The notes beneath the pieces were generated by a model, which did not search any database, was not told where the DNA came from, and worked only from the letters and a program-made list of their open reading frames with translations. Positions 1-7,032 of a stretch of DNA of 64,000 nucleotides are shown piece after piece. Position 1 is the stretch's first letter. Every line of letters begins with the position of its first letter. Source of the stretch: Bradyrhizobium sp. G127 (GTDB taxonomy: Bacteria > Pseudomonadota > Alphaproteobacteria > Rhizobiales > Xanthobacteraceae). The position numbers and the translations under genes were made by a program. Where the stretch lies: the NCBI RefSeq assembly GCF_021502575.1, contig NZ_JAKFGN010000003.1, positions 556,501 to 620,500 of the forward strand. Direction: 5' to 3'.

Positions 1-321
1 TGAGAACTCGGTGAAGATCTGGCCGAACACGCGCTGGCCGCGGTCGCGGTTCACGATGCCCTGATCGTAGACCATGTAGGGCGAGGCTGCCGCGATGGCG
101 CGTTGCGATACGCCGGCGGCGACCGCGTCCTGCTTCAGCGTTGCGAGGAACTGATCGAAGCTCTGGCCGCCGTGGCAGCGCGCGCCACTTTGGGCAAAGG
201 CCGGCGCTGTGAAAAGACCAAGGGCGATGAAAAGAGCGGAGACGGAGCGCAGGAGCGAGGAAAGCGGCATCGGGACCACGTGTTGAGAAGGCAAGCAGGT
301 CATACGGAAGACAGACGGCAT
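1..321 (-). CDS. Lytic murein transglycosylase, MltB-like (5' part only)
   Basis: The N-terminal 107 residues of a gene running off the left edge. A basic stretch and hydrophobic core (LFIALGLFTAPAFAQ) look like a Sec signal peptide. The following SFDQFLATLKQDAVAAGV, then YDQGIVNRDRGQRVF, is the opening pattern of the MltB/SltB lytic transglycosylase family, periplasmic enzymes that cleave peptidoglycan glycan strands. The catalytic domain lies outside the window, so activity cannot be judged. I chose the ATG at 321 because AAGGACGGGG sits just upstream; in-frame ATGs at 303 and 270 are alternatives giving a shorter n-region. It is transcribed leftwards, away from aceA's terminator. Family assignment is by recognition of the N-terminus only. 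Confidence 0.72.
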   Translation of the reverse strand, partial: MPSVFRMTCLPSQHVVPMPLSSLLRSVSALFIALGLFTAPAFAQSGARCHGGQSFDQFLATLKQDAVAAGVSQRAIAAASPYMVYDQGIVNRDRGQRVFGQIFTEFS

Positions 322-391
322 AACCCCGTCCTTACTCCAACATAAGTGGACGGTTTTCGCCAGAACGATGCATGAGGTTTACCGCCGCAAA

Positions 392-420
392 CGAAAATGC
401 CCGGCTTGAGGCCGGGCATT
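392..420 (-). terminator. Intrinsic terminator after aceA
   Basis: A perfect 10-bp stem (396-405 with 411-420, loop TTGAG) lies 31 bp past the aceA stop codon. Read on the minus strand the stem is followed by a T-rich stretch (ATTTTCGTTT). It separates aceA from the lytic transglycosylase gene. Confidence 0.8.
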
Positions 421-450
421 CCGTTTTCGTGATTGTGTCGTGCCCGTTCG

Positions 451-2091
451 TTAGCCGAACTGGTTCATCGTGTTGTGAGCGCCGCCCGCCTTCAGCGCTG
501 CCTCGCCGGCGAAGTATTCCTTGTGATCGTCGCCGATGTCAGAGCCGGCCATGTTCTGATGCCGAACGCAGGCGATGCCCTGGCGGATTTCCGCGCGTTG
601 AACATTCTTCACATATCCAAGCATGCCCTGTTCGCCGAAGTATTCCCGCGCGAGGTTGTCGGTCGACAAAGCCGCGGTGTGATAGGTCGGCAATGTGATC
701 AGGTGGTGGAAGATGCCGGCGCGCTTGGCCGAATCCGCCTGGAAGGTGCGGATCAACTCGTCGGCTTCCTTCGCCAGCGGGGTATCGTCGTATTCCACCT
801 TCATCAGTTCGGCGCGATTGTACTTGCTCACGTCCTTACCTTCAGCCTTCCAGGCATCATAGACCTGCCAGCGGAAGTTCAGCGTCCAGTTGAACGACGG
901 CGAGTTGTTGTAGGCCAGCTTGGCGTTCGGGATCACCTCGCGGATCCTGTCGACCATTCCGGCGATCTGCGCGATATTCGGCTTCTCGGTTTCGATCCAG
1001 AGCAGGTCGGCGCCGTTCTGCAACGAAGTGATGCTGTCGAGCACGCAGCGATCTTCACCCGTGCCAGCGCGGAACTGATACAGATTGCTCGCCAGGCGCT
1101 TCGGACGCAGCAGCTTGCCGTTGCGGCTGATGATGACGTCACCGTTGCCGATCTTCGACGCATCGACTTCGTCGCAGTCGAGGAAGCTGTTGTACTGGTC
1201 GCCGAGATCGCCCGGCTGATGGCTGACAGCGATCTGCTGCGTGAGGCCGGCGCCGAGCGAATCGGTGCGGGTCACGATGACGCCGTCTTCCACGCCGAGT
1301 TCGAGGAACGCGTGGCGGCAGGCGCGGATCTTGGCCAGGAACACTTCGTGCGGCACAGTCACCTTGCCGTCCTGATGGCCGCACTGCTTTTCGTCGGACA
1401 CCTGGTTTTCGATCTGCAGGGCGCATGCGCCCGCCTCGATCATCTTCTTGGCGAGCAGATAGGTCGCTTCAGCATTACCGAAGCCTGCGTCGATGTCGGC
1501 GATCACCGGCACAACGTGGGTCTGGAAATTGTCGATCTTCTCGATCAGCGCGGTTTCCTTGGCCTTGTCGCCGGCCTTACGCGCGGCGTCGAGTTCGCGG
1601 AAGATGTCGTTGAGTTCGCGTTGGTCGGCCTGACGCAGGAACGTATAGAGCTCTTCGATCAGCGCAGGCACCGAGGTCTTCTCGTGCATGGACTGGTCCG
1701 GAAGCGGACCGAACTCGGAGCGCAGTGCTGCGATCATCCAGCCCGACAGATAGAGGTAGCGGCGGTCGGTCTTGCCGCCGAAGTGCTTCTTGATCGAGAT
1801 CAGCTTCTGCTGCGCGACGAAGCCATGCCAGCAACCCAGCGACTGGGTGTACTTGGTGGGGTCCGCATCGTAGGCGGCCATGTCGGCGCGCATCAGCGCC
1901 GCGGTGTAGCGGGCGACGTCCAGGCCAGTCTTGAAGCGGTTCTGCAGGCGCATGCGCGCCACGGCTTCGGCGGAAACGCCGTTCCAGGTGGACTTGTCCT
2001 TAAGGAGGGCTTCAGCCGCCTCGATCTCGCTCTGATAGGAGGAGGGCCCCAGGATCGCTTGGTCGGTGATATTGCGCGTTTGATAATTCAT
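451..2091 (-). CDS. aceA: Isocitrate lyase
   Basis: Splits isocitrate into glyoxylate and succinate, the first step of the glyoxylate shunt, allowing growth on acetate and fatty acids. The 546-residue protein has the family core: KKHFGGKTDRRYLY near residue 101, the Mg-binding region VIADIDAGFGNAEAT near 197, and the active-site loop KQCGH with the catalytic Cys at about 237 (KKCGH in E. coli). It is about 110 residues longer than the E. coli enzyme, matching the longer class found in rhizobia and relatives. I placed the start at the ATG at 2091 (NYQTRN...), preceded by AAGGGACC; the reading frame is open to 2142 but without a better site. It is divergent from a regulator gene, with operator-like repeats between them, and ends in a strong terminator. 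Confidence 0.96.
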   Translation of the reverse strand: MNYQTRNITDQAILGPSSYQSEIEAAEALLKDKSTWNGVSAEAVARMRLQNRFKTGLDVARYTAALMRADMAAYDADPTKYTQSLGCWHGFVAQQKLISIKKHFGGKTDRRYLYLSGWMIAALRSEFGPLPDQSMHEKTSVPALIEELYTFLRQADQRELNDIFRELDAARKAGDKAKETALIEKIDNFQTHVVPVIADIDAGFGNAEATYLLAKKMIEAGACALQIENQVSDEKQCGHQDGKVTVPHEVFLAKIRACRHAFLELGVEDGVIVTRTDSLGAGLTQQIAVSHQPGDLGDQYNSFLDCDEVDASKIGNGDVIISRNGKLLRPKRLASNLYQFRAGTGEDRCVLDSITSLQNGADLLWIETEKPNIAQIAGMVDRIREVIPNAKLAYNNSPSFNWTLNFRWQVYDAWKAEGKDVSKYNRAELMKVEYDDTPLAKEADELIRTFQADSAKRAGIFHHLITLPTYHTAALSTDNLAREYFGEQGMLGYVKNVQRAEIRQGIACVRHQNMAGSDIGDDHKEYFAGEAALKAGGAHNTMNQFG

Positions 2092-2173
2092 GGTGGTGGT
2101 CCCTTGTGAAGTTGCCAATGTTTGAACGCACTGCGGGGCCAACCGCCAGAGGTTACGAAGATAGCTTGTCAGA

Positions 2174-2214
2174 CTTTACAAACATTCGTTGTAATGCTGT
2201 AATAATCTTACAAA
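2174..2214. promoter_or_regulatory. Alternating TTACAA / TTGTAA operator-like half-sites between aceA and its divergent regulator
   Basis: Four half-sites alternate in orientation: TTACAA (2176-2181), TTGTAA (2189-2194), TGTAA (2198-2202), TTACA (2208-2212). They make two inverted repeats (6 bp with a 7-bp spacer; 5 bp with a 5-bp spacer) whose centres are about 20 bp apart, roughly two helical turns. Position between divergent starts fits binding by the neighbouring XRE-type regulator, but that is inference. Confidence 0.6.
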
Positions 2215-2241
2215 TCCGGACGATTTGGCAGGATGACAGCC

Positions 2242-3681
2242 ATGGCGACAGCAGCAATCCGCTCGGTTTTTATGGGCCCCCGATTGAGGCGATTGCGTCG
2301 CGATCTCGGGCTGACGCAGGCCGATATGGCGGCCGATCTGGACATCTCTGCGCCCTACGTGGCGCTTCTGGAGCGCAATCAGCGGCCGGTGACGGCGGAC
2401 ATGCTGCTTCGTCTGGCCCGCACGTACAAGATTGATCTGGCGGATCTCGCCGGCGATGGCGGCGCCGACTACACGGCGCGCATGCAAGCGGTTCTCAAGG
2501 AGCCGATGTTTGCCGACATCGATATCCCGTCGCTTGAAATCAGCGACATCGCAATCGGCTATCCGGGGCTGGCAGAGGCGTTTCTGCGGCTCTACACGGC
2601 CTACCGTGAGGAGCAGCTCGCGCTGGCCGATCGCAAAGGCCCCGGGCTGACGGGGACGACATCGCGTTCGGGCCGGGGCGGCCTGGACGTCAACGATCCG
2701 GTTGCAGAAGTCCGGCGGTTTCTGGCCGCCCGCCGAAACAACTTCGCGGATATCGACGACGCGGCCGAACGTATTCTGCAAGGCTCAACGGAGCCAGGCT
2801 GGTTTATCGAACGGCTCAGCGTTCGCCATAATCTTCGCGTTCGCCACCTGCCGCCCGATGTCATGCTTGGCTCGGTCAGGCGGCTGGATCGTCATCGCAA
2901 GGAAGTCCTGTTCGACGATTCCCTCGACACCGCGAGTTTCAATTTCCAGTTGGCCCAGCAAGTCGCTTATCTCGAATTGGAAGAGGAGATCAGTGCTGCG
3001 CTGAAAGCCGGCCACTTCACCACCAAGAACGGCAAACTGCTGGCGCACCGGTCGCTTGCGAACTACGCCGCGGCGGCGCTGATCATGCCGTATTCCGCAT
3101 TTGCAAAGGCGGCGGAGGCCCGTCGTTACGACGTTGAAGCGCTGGCGCGCCAGTTCGGTACGAGCTTCGAGCAGACGGCGCATCGCATCACGACGTTGCA
3201 GAAACCGGGATCGGAAAAAGTCCCGTTCTTTTTGATCCGCGTCGATCCGGCCGGCAATATTTCCAAGCTGCTCGACGGCGCGGGCTTTCCCTTTGCAAAG
3301 CATGGCGGAGCCTGTCCGCTGTGGTCGGTTCATGGCGTCTTCAAAACCCCGCGCCAGATTGTGACGCAGTGGCTGGAACTGCCTGACGGCCAGCGGTTTT
3401 TCTCCATCGCCCGCACGGTTACCGCAGGCGGAGGCTCGTTTCGCGCCGTGCGCGTGGAGCGCGCCATCGCGATCGGCTGCGCCGCCGAACATGCCGGAAA
3501 GCTGATTTATACCAGTGATGAATCCGGCCCCCGCGCCGATGCGCCGACGCCGATTGGCGTTGCATGCCGCGTCTGCCATCGTCCGACATGCGCCGCGCGA
3601 TCGGAGCTTCCGATCGGCCGTGAACTGCTTCCCGATGACTACAGGCGGCTCAACGTTCCGTTCGGGTTTTCGTCCGACTGA
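2242..3681 (+). CDS. XRE-family regulator of the short-chain fatty acyl (RamB/DUF2083) type
   Basis: A DNA-binding regulator of about 479 residues. The N-terminus is an XRE helix-turn-helix (GPRLRRLRRDLGLTQADMA, then ISAPYVALLERNQRPVTADM). The middle resembles the IrrE/DUF955 region, and the C-terminal DUF2083-like part ends in a Cys-rich motif (CRVCHRPTC). In actinobacteria the related RamB controls acetate and glyoxylate genes, and alphaproteobacterial members are named short-chain fatty acyl regulators. Divergence from aceA with shared operator-like repeats suggests control of the glyoxylate shunt, perhaps in response to an acyl-CoA; this is inference. I prefer the ATG at 2242 (GGCAGGA nine bases upstream); the ATG at 2233 is possible. 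Confidence 0.85.
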   Translation: MATAAIRSVFMGPRLRRLRRDLGLTQADMAADLDISAPYVALLERNQRPVTADMLLRLARTYKIDLADLAGDGGADYTARMQAVLKEPMFADIDIPSLEISDIAIGYPGLAEAFLRLYTAYREEQLALADRKGPGLTGTTSRSGRGGLDVNDPVAEVRRFLAARRNNFADIDDAAERILQGSTEPGWFIERLSVRHNLRVRHLPPDVMLGSVRRLDRHRKEVLFDDSLDTASFNFQLAQQVAYLELEEEISAALKAGHFTTKNGKLLAHRSLANYAAAALIMPYSAFAKAAEARRYDVEALARQFGTSFEQTAHRITTLQKPGSEKVPFFLIRVDPAGNISKLLDGAGFPFAKHGGACPLWSVHGVFKTPRQIVTQWLELPDGQRFFSIARTVTAGGGSFRAVRVERAIAIGCAAEHAGKLIYTSDESGPRADAPTPIGVACRVCHRPTCAARSELPIGRELLPDDYRRLNVPFGFSSD

Positions 3682-3798
3682 CCGGGGACACTGGATTCTT
3701 GCAGAATTTGCATTACAAACGGCGCCGTCACGACTAGATATGGCTTAGGACCACGGCACCGCGCCGAGGCGCGCGACCGATTAGCAGGAGACTTCACG

Positions 3799-4005
3799 AT
3801 GAGCGGCAGCAACTTCTGGGTCATTGGCGGGGAGTTCGGATCCATGAACTTCCACAAGCTCGTGGAAGGATCGGCCCAGGTCCAGGGTCCGTTCAAGACC
3901 CGCAAGGAAGCCGAGGACTGCTGGAAGAAGGTTTCCGAAGAGAACCGTCATCGTGCCGGCGTGCGATTCTCCATCGTGGAAGAACCGAACCGCGCGAGCA
4001 CCTGA
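3799..4005 (+). CDS. DUF4170 domain protein
   Basis: A 68-residue soluble protein (MSGSNFWVIGGEFGSMNFHK...), recognisable as the small DUF4170 family widespread in alphaproteobacteria. The start is supported by AGGAGA a few bases upstream. There is no signal peptide or membrane segment, and it contains one Cys and several aromatic residues. Function is unknown. It is a single gene, closed by a strong hairpin terminator at 4053, and follows the aceA regulator after about 120 bp. Confidence 0.85.
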   Translation: MSGSNFWVIGGEFGSMNFHKLVEGSAQVQGPFKTRKEAEDCWKKVSEENRHRAGVRFSIVEEPNRAST

Positions 4006-4052
4006 CGACCATCTCACGATTCGCGGACGGGTTCGTTGCCCGCCCATTACCG

Positions 4053-4088
4053 CGGCTCTGTTCCGATTTCGGACAGGGCCGTTTTTTT
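4053..4088 (+). terminator. Intrinsic terminator after the DUF4170 gene
   Basis: CGGCTCTGTTCCG pairs with CGGACAGGGCCG around an ATTT loop, with one bulged T and one G-T pair, followed directly by seven T residues. Confidence 0.85.
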
Positions 4089-4193
4089 GTTTGCGGGCAG
4101 CCGAGTGGCGGCTTCCCGCCGCTTGCGGGGGATAGGGTTACTGATAGATTAAGGGCGTCCGAACAAAGGTATCGATCCCGAGGTCTTCAGGTC

Positions 4194-4754
4194 ATGGCGG
4201 AACACAACGCTTCGAGCGAATCAGGCGGCAAAACCGTCCGGCTGCGGGACGCCCTACGGAAGGCGCGTATCGAGGCTGCCGACCGGACCGGCGTGGTAGT
4301 TGACCTGCGCGATGCCGAAGTCGCCCGGCTCGAAATTCTCAACGAGGCGCTCGATTCGCTGTTCGCCGAAATTCCGGCAGGAGTCGATCTGTTCGATCGC
4401 GGTCTCAGCCAGGGCGACACGCCGAGGCTGTGGATCGATTCGGTCGCGCATATCGCTATGGGCCGCGACAAGCGCATCTATCGCTTCACGCAGGACACCC
4501 GCTTCGGCCGTATCGTGCTGGCCGAATCCCATGACGTGCCGGTGATGGTCGATGCTGTGACCGACTATATCGCGCGCCGCATGATCGAGCGCGAGCATGC
4601 AATGACAGTGACGCTGGCGCCTGCGGCTGCCGCCCCTGTCGCTCCGGCCCCGGTGAAACGCCATAGCGGGCTTTGGACGTTTGCGTTCGGCTTCGCCGCC
4701 GGACTTGCAGCTTTGTTCGGCTTCGCGCTGGTGATGGCGCTGCGGCAGATCTAG
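4194..4754 (+). CDS. Conserved hypothetical protein with C-terminal membrane anchor
   Basis: 186 residues, not assigned to a named family. The first ~140 residues are soluble and mixed charged, with a stretch (TPRLWIDSVAHIAMGRDKRIYRF) suggesting a small folded domain. A low-complexity Ala/Pro/Val linker at about 141-155 leads to one hydrophobic helix (WTFAFGFAAGLAALFGFALVMAL) near the C-terminus, so it is probably a tail-anchored inner-membrane protein with a cytoplasmic domain. AGGTC lies five bases before the ATG. No operon partner: DUF4170 is upstream behind a terminator and an intergenic repeat follows. Confidence 0.75.
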   Translation: MAEHNASSESGGKTVRLRDALRKARIEAADRTGVVVDLRDAEVARLEILNEALDSLFAEIPAGVDLFDRGLSQGDTPRLWIDSVAHIAMGRDKRIYRFTQDTRFGRIVLAESHDVPVMVDAVTDYIARRMIEREHAMTVTLAPAAAAPVAPAPVKRHSGLWTFAFGFAAGLAALFGFALVMALRQI

Positions 4755-4773
4755 ATCGCAAATTCTGTCCGCC

Positions 4774-4870
4774 GCCCTTCGAGGCCTTCGCTTCGCTACG
4801 GAACCTGAGGGTGACGGAAACAGGAAACGTCATCCTGAGGTGCGAGCACTTGCAAGCCTCGAAGGATGAG
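4774..4870. repeat. Dispersed palindromic repeat, family A, copy 1
   Basis: Contains CCTTCGAGGC (4776-4785) and its inverse GCCTCGAAGG (4856-4865), plus the family core CATCCTGAGGTGCGAGC. Related copies lie at 9971, 40768 and 50835. Here the two arms are farther apart than in the other copies. It sits between genes. Confidence 0.75.
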
Positions 4871-4881
4871 ATCGAGCCGCT

Positions 4882-5778
4882 CTAGATCAATCGTTCATCC
4901 TTGATCTCGCCGAGCGTTCTGTCGGCAAAACCGCGCACGCGATGATCGCAGCGCCAGGCATCGCCGTCGCGCGTCACCGAAAACAGATTGTACGCCGCGG
5001 GATGGTTGTGCCCGTGCGCCATGGCGGACGCCGACGGCACGCCGATCGCCGGAATGCGTCCGCGTGGCCCGTCCAGCCACACCGTGGCGTGACGATGGTC
5101 GTGGCCGTGCAGGATCAGTTCAACGCCGTGACTGGCGATCAGGTCCAGCAGTGCGTTGGAGTCGTGCAGCCGCGCGGCCCATCGTCCGGGCGACGTCTTG
5201 GGCGGATGATGAATTAGCAGCACGCGAAACAGTTTCTCCGCAGCCAGTTGCGGCAGCAGCCGTTCGAGATCGTCGCGCTGTTTGCGTCCGAGGCGGCCGG
5301 TCGCCATGAAGGGCGCGGTGGGAATGGCGGTTGAGACGCCGATCAGCGCCAGCGGCCCCCTGCGCCGCAGATAGGGAAACACTGCGTCGCTGTCGGACGC
5401 GGCACCATCGCCGCGCAGATACTCCGCCCAAGCCTGCGGAAAATGATCCCGGATGCCGCGCACATAGGCGTCGTGATTGCCCGGCACCAGCGACACGTTC
5501 TCCGGAGCGCCGACGCTTTCCAGCCACACGCGCGCCTCGGTGAATTCCAGCGGCAGCGCGATGTTGACGAGGTCGCCGGTCACGGCGATGTGGTCGGGCC
5601 GCTGTGCGTGCATGTCGGCGACCAGTTCGCCGAGCACGTCGCGGCGATGAATCATGTGCCGCTTGCGCTCCCAGTTGAGATAACCGATCGCGCGCTTGCC
5701 TGCGAGTTCGCGCAGACGCGGGCGCGGCAGGGGGCCGAGGTGCGGATCGGACAGGTGGGCAAGCACAAAGGCTGTCAT
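4882..5778 (-). CDS. Calcineurin-like metallophosphoesterase
   Basis: A 298-residue cytoplasmic phosphoesterase with the complete dimetal signature in order: LSDPHLG near residue 9, TGDLVN near 66, PGNHDAY near 97, LIHHPP near 190 and LHGHDHRH near 227. These give the Asp/His/Asn ligands of the CpdA/Icc-like metallophosphatase fold. The natural substrate (cAMP, another cyclic nucleotide or a phosphodiester) cannot be told from sequence. It is divergent from the NUDIX gene with about 98 bp between the starts. Confidence 0.9.
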   Translation of the reverse strand: MTAFVLAHLSDPHLGPLPRPRLRELAGKRAIGYLNWERKRHMIHRRDVLGELVADMHAQRPDHIAVTGDLVNIALPLEFTEARVWLESVGAPENVSLVPGNHDAYVRGIRDHFPQAWAEYLRGDGAASDSDAVFPYLRRRGPLALIGVSTAIPTAPFMATGRLGRKQRDDLERLLPQLAAEKLFRVLLIHHPPKTSPGRWAARLHDSNALLDLIASHGVELILHGHDHRHATVWLDGPRGRIPAIGVPSASAMAHGHNHPAAYNLFSVTRDGDAWRCDHRVRGFADRTLGEIKDERLI

Positions 5779-5876
5779 CGAAACGTGACCGTCGGTGGCT
5801 GGAATGTTATCACGCTTTCATCGCTTCTTTTGGTGGGGCGACTGCATAGCACAATGGCCGCACGGAATCTCGCACG

Positions 5877-6362
5877 ATGAACACTCAGAGTCTCCGGATG
5901 AGGTTCGAGCCCGCGCTGCGGCGCGTTTTTCATGTCTATTGGCGCTTTGCCCGGGGCATGACGCTTGGTGTACGCGCGGTCGTCCTCGACAGCGAGAACC
6001 GCGTGTTTCTGGTCAAGCACAGCTACGTGTCCGGCTGGCACCTGCCCGGCGGCGGCGTCGAAACCGGCGAGACCTTCCTGGAGTCGCTCAGGCGCGAACT
6101 CATCGAGGAAGGCCGGATCGAGATGATCGGCGAGCCTCTTCTGCACGGCCTGTTTTTCAACCGCCGGATATCGCGGCGCGACCACGTTGCGGTCTATGTC
6201 GTGCGCCAGTATCGGCAGGACCGGATGCCCGACCCGAACCGCGAGATTGTCGCCTGCGGCTTCTTCGGCATTGCGGAGCTTCCGCCGGACACCACCCGGG
6301 GGACTCGACAACGAATTGCGGAAGTGCTGGAAAACAGGCCGCTCACGGAGGACTGGTTTTAA
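5877..6362 (+). CDS. NUDIX hydrolase
   Basis: 161 residues. A NUDIX box is present at about residues 58-80: GGVETGE, then LRRELIEEG. The usual final Gly position reads Arg (EEGRI), a small departure from GX5EX7REUXEEXGU. Such enzymes hydrolyse nucleoside diphosphate-linked compounds using divalent metal; the substrate is not predictable here. Preceded by an Arg-rich, aromatic N-terminal stretch (LRRVFHVYWRFARGM). It is probably co-directional with the next GNAT gene (~90 bp away), but no shared function is evident. Confidence 0.85.
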   Translation: MNTQSLRMRFEPALRRVFHVYWRFARGMTLGVRAVVLDSENRVFLVKHSYVSGWHLPGGGVETGETFLESLRRELIEEGRIEMIGEPLLHGLFFNRRISRRDHVAVYVVRQYRQDRMPDPNREIVACGFFGIAELPPDTTRGTRQRIAEVLENRPLTEDWF

Positions 6363-6452
6363 GATTGTTCTCGGAAAGGCCTGCAACCGGGCGCGATTGC
6401 CGCCTCATGCCGATGGACCATGCCCGCGCCAGATGCTAATTTGCGGTCCATC

Positions 6453-6974
6453 ATGTCCGACCTTTCCCTGACCATACTGGCCGAAACGGCCAATGACGCG
6501 CAGGCCATCGAGCGCCTGCACGAACGCACCTTCGGACCGGGCCGCTACGCGCTCAGCGCCTATCGGCTGCGCGAGCATGTCGATCATCTGCTCGATCTGT
6601 CGTTCACCGCGCGGATCGGCACGCTGCTGGTCGGCTCGGTGCGGCAACTGCCGATCTGCATCGGCAATACGCCCGCATTGCTGCTCGGGCCGCTCACGGT
6701 GGAGCCGCCGTTCCGCGACCGGGGCGTCGGACGGGCGCTGCTCGACCGTGCGCTGAAGGATGCCAAGGCGAGGGGCCATGGTCTGGTGCTGCTGGTCGGA
6801 GATGAAGCGTATTACAGCCGCGCCGGCTTCAAGCGCATTCCTAAGGGACACGCGACCATGCCGGGGCCTGTCGATCCCGCGCGGCTGCTGGTTTGCGAAC
6901 TGACCGATGACGCGTTTGCAGGTGTCAGCGGCGCGATCCGTCCGGACTGGACCTTCGCGCGGACGACCGACTAA
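6453..6974 (+). CDS. GNAT-family N-acetyltransferase
   Basis: A 173-residue acetyl-CoA-dependent acyltransferase. The acetyl-CoA-binding motif A is clear: LTVEPPFRDRGVGRALLDRAL (R-x-x-G-x-G/A), followed by the beta-bulge region LVLLVGDEAYYSRAGFKR. The protein substrate or small molecule is unknown. I chose the ATG at 6453 (MSDLSLT), where similarity to the family begins; the ATG at 6420 would add 11 residues, and neither has a strong ribosome-binding site. It ends against a hairpin repeat that separates it from the convergent TonB receptor gene. Confidence 0.87.
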   Translation: MSDLSLTILAETANDAQAIERLHERTFGPGRYALSAYRLREHVDHLLDLSFTARIGTLLVGSVRQLPICIGNTPALLLGPLTVEPPFRDRGVGRALLDRALKDAKARGHGLVLLVGDEAYYSRAGFKRIPKGHATMPGPVDPARLLVCELTDDAFAGVSGAIRPDWTFARTTD

Positions 6975-6987
6975 GGAGACATCTTCT

Positions 6988-7016
6988 CTCCCTCTCCCCG
7001 CACGCGGGGAGAGGTC
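6988..7016. repeat. GC-rich hairpin repeat, family C, copy 1
   Basis: A perfect 10-bp stem CCTCTCCCCG (6991-7000) with CGGGGAGAGG (7005-7014), loop CACG. It lies between two convergent genes and could also act as a bidirectional transcription stop, although there is no T-run. A near-identical hairpin is at 54661. Confidence 0.7.
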
Positions 7017-7032
7017 GGATTGCGAAGAGAGA

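Noticed and set aside
433-2109. Long plus-strand open frame opposite aceA
   Set aside because: Antisense shadow of a high-GC gene. It has no start signal and no recognisable family; aceA on the other strand is certain.
3707-3719. TTTG-CATTA-CAAA inverted repeat after the aceA regulator, similar to the aceA operator half-site
   Set aside because: Only 4-bp arms, and it lies between a gene end and an unrelated DUF4170 gene. Could easily be chance.
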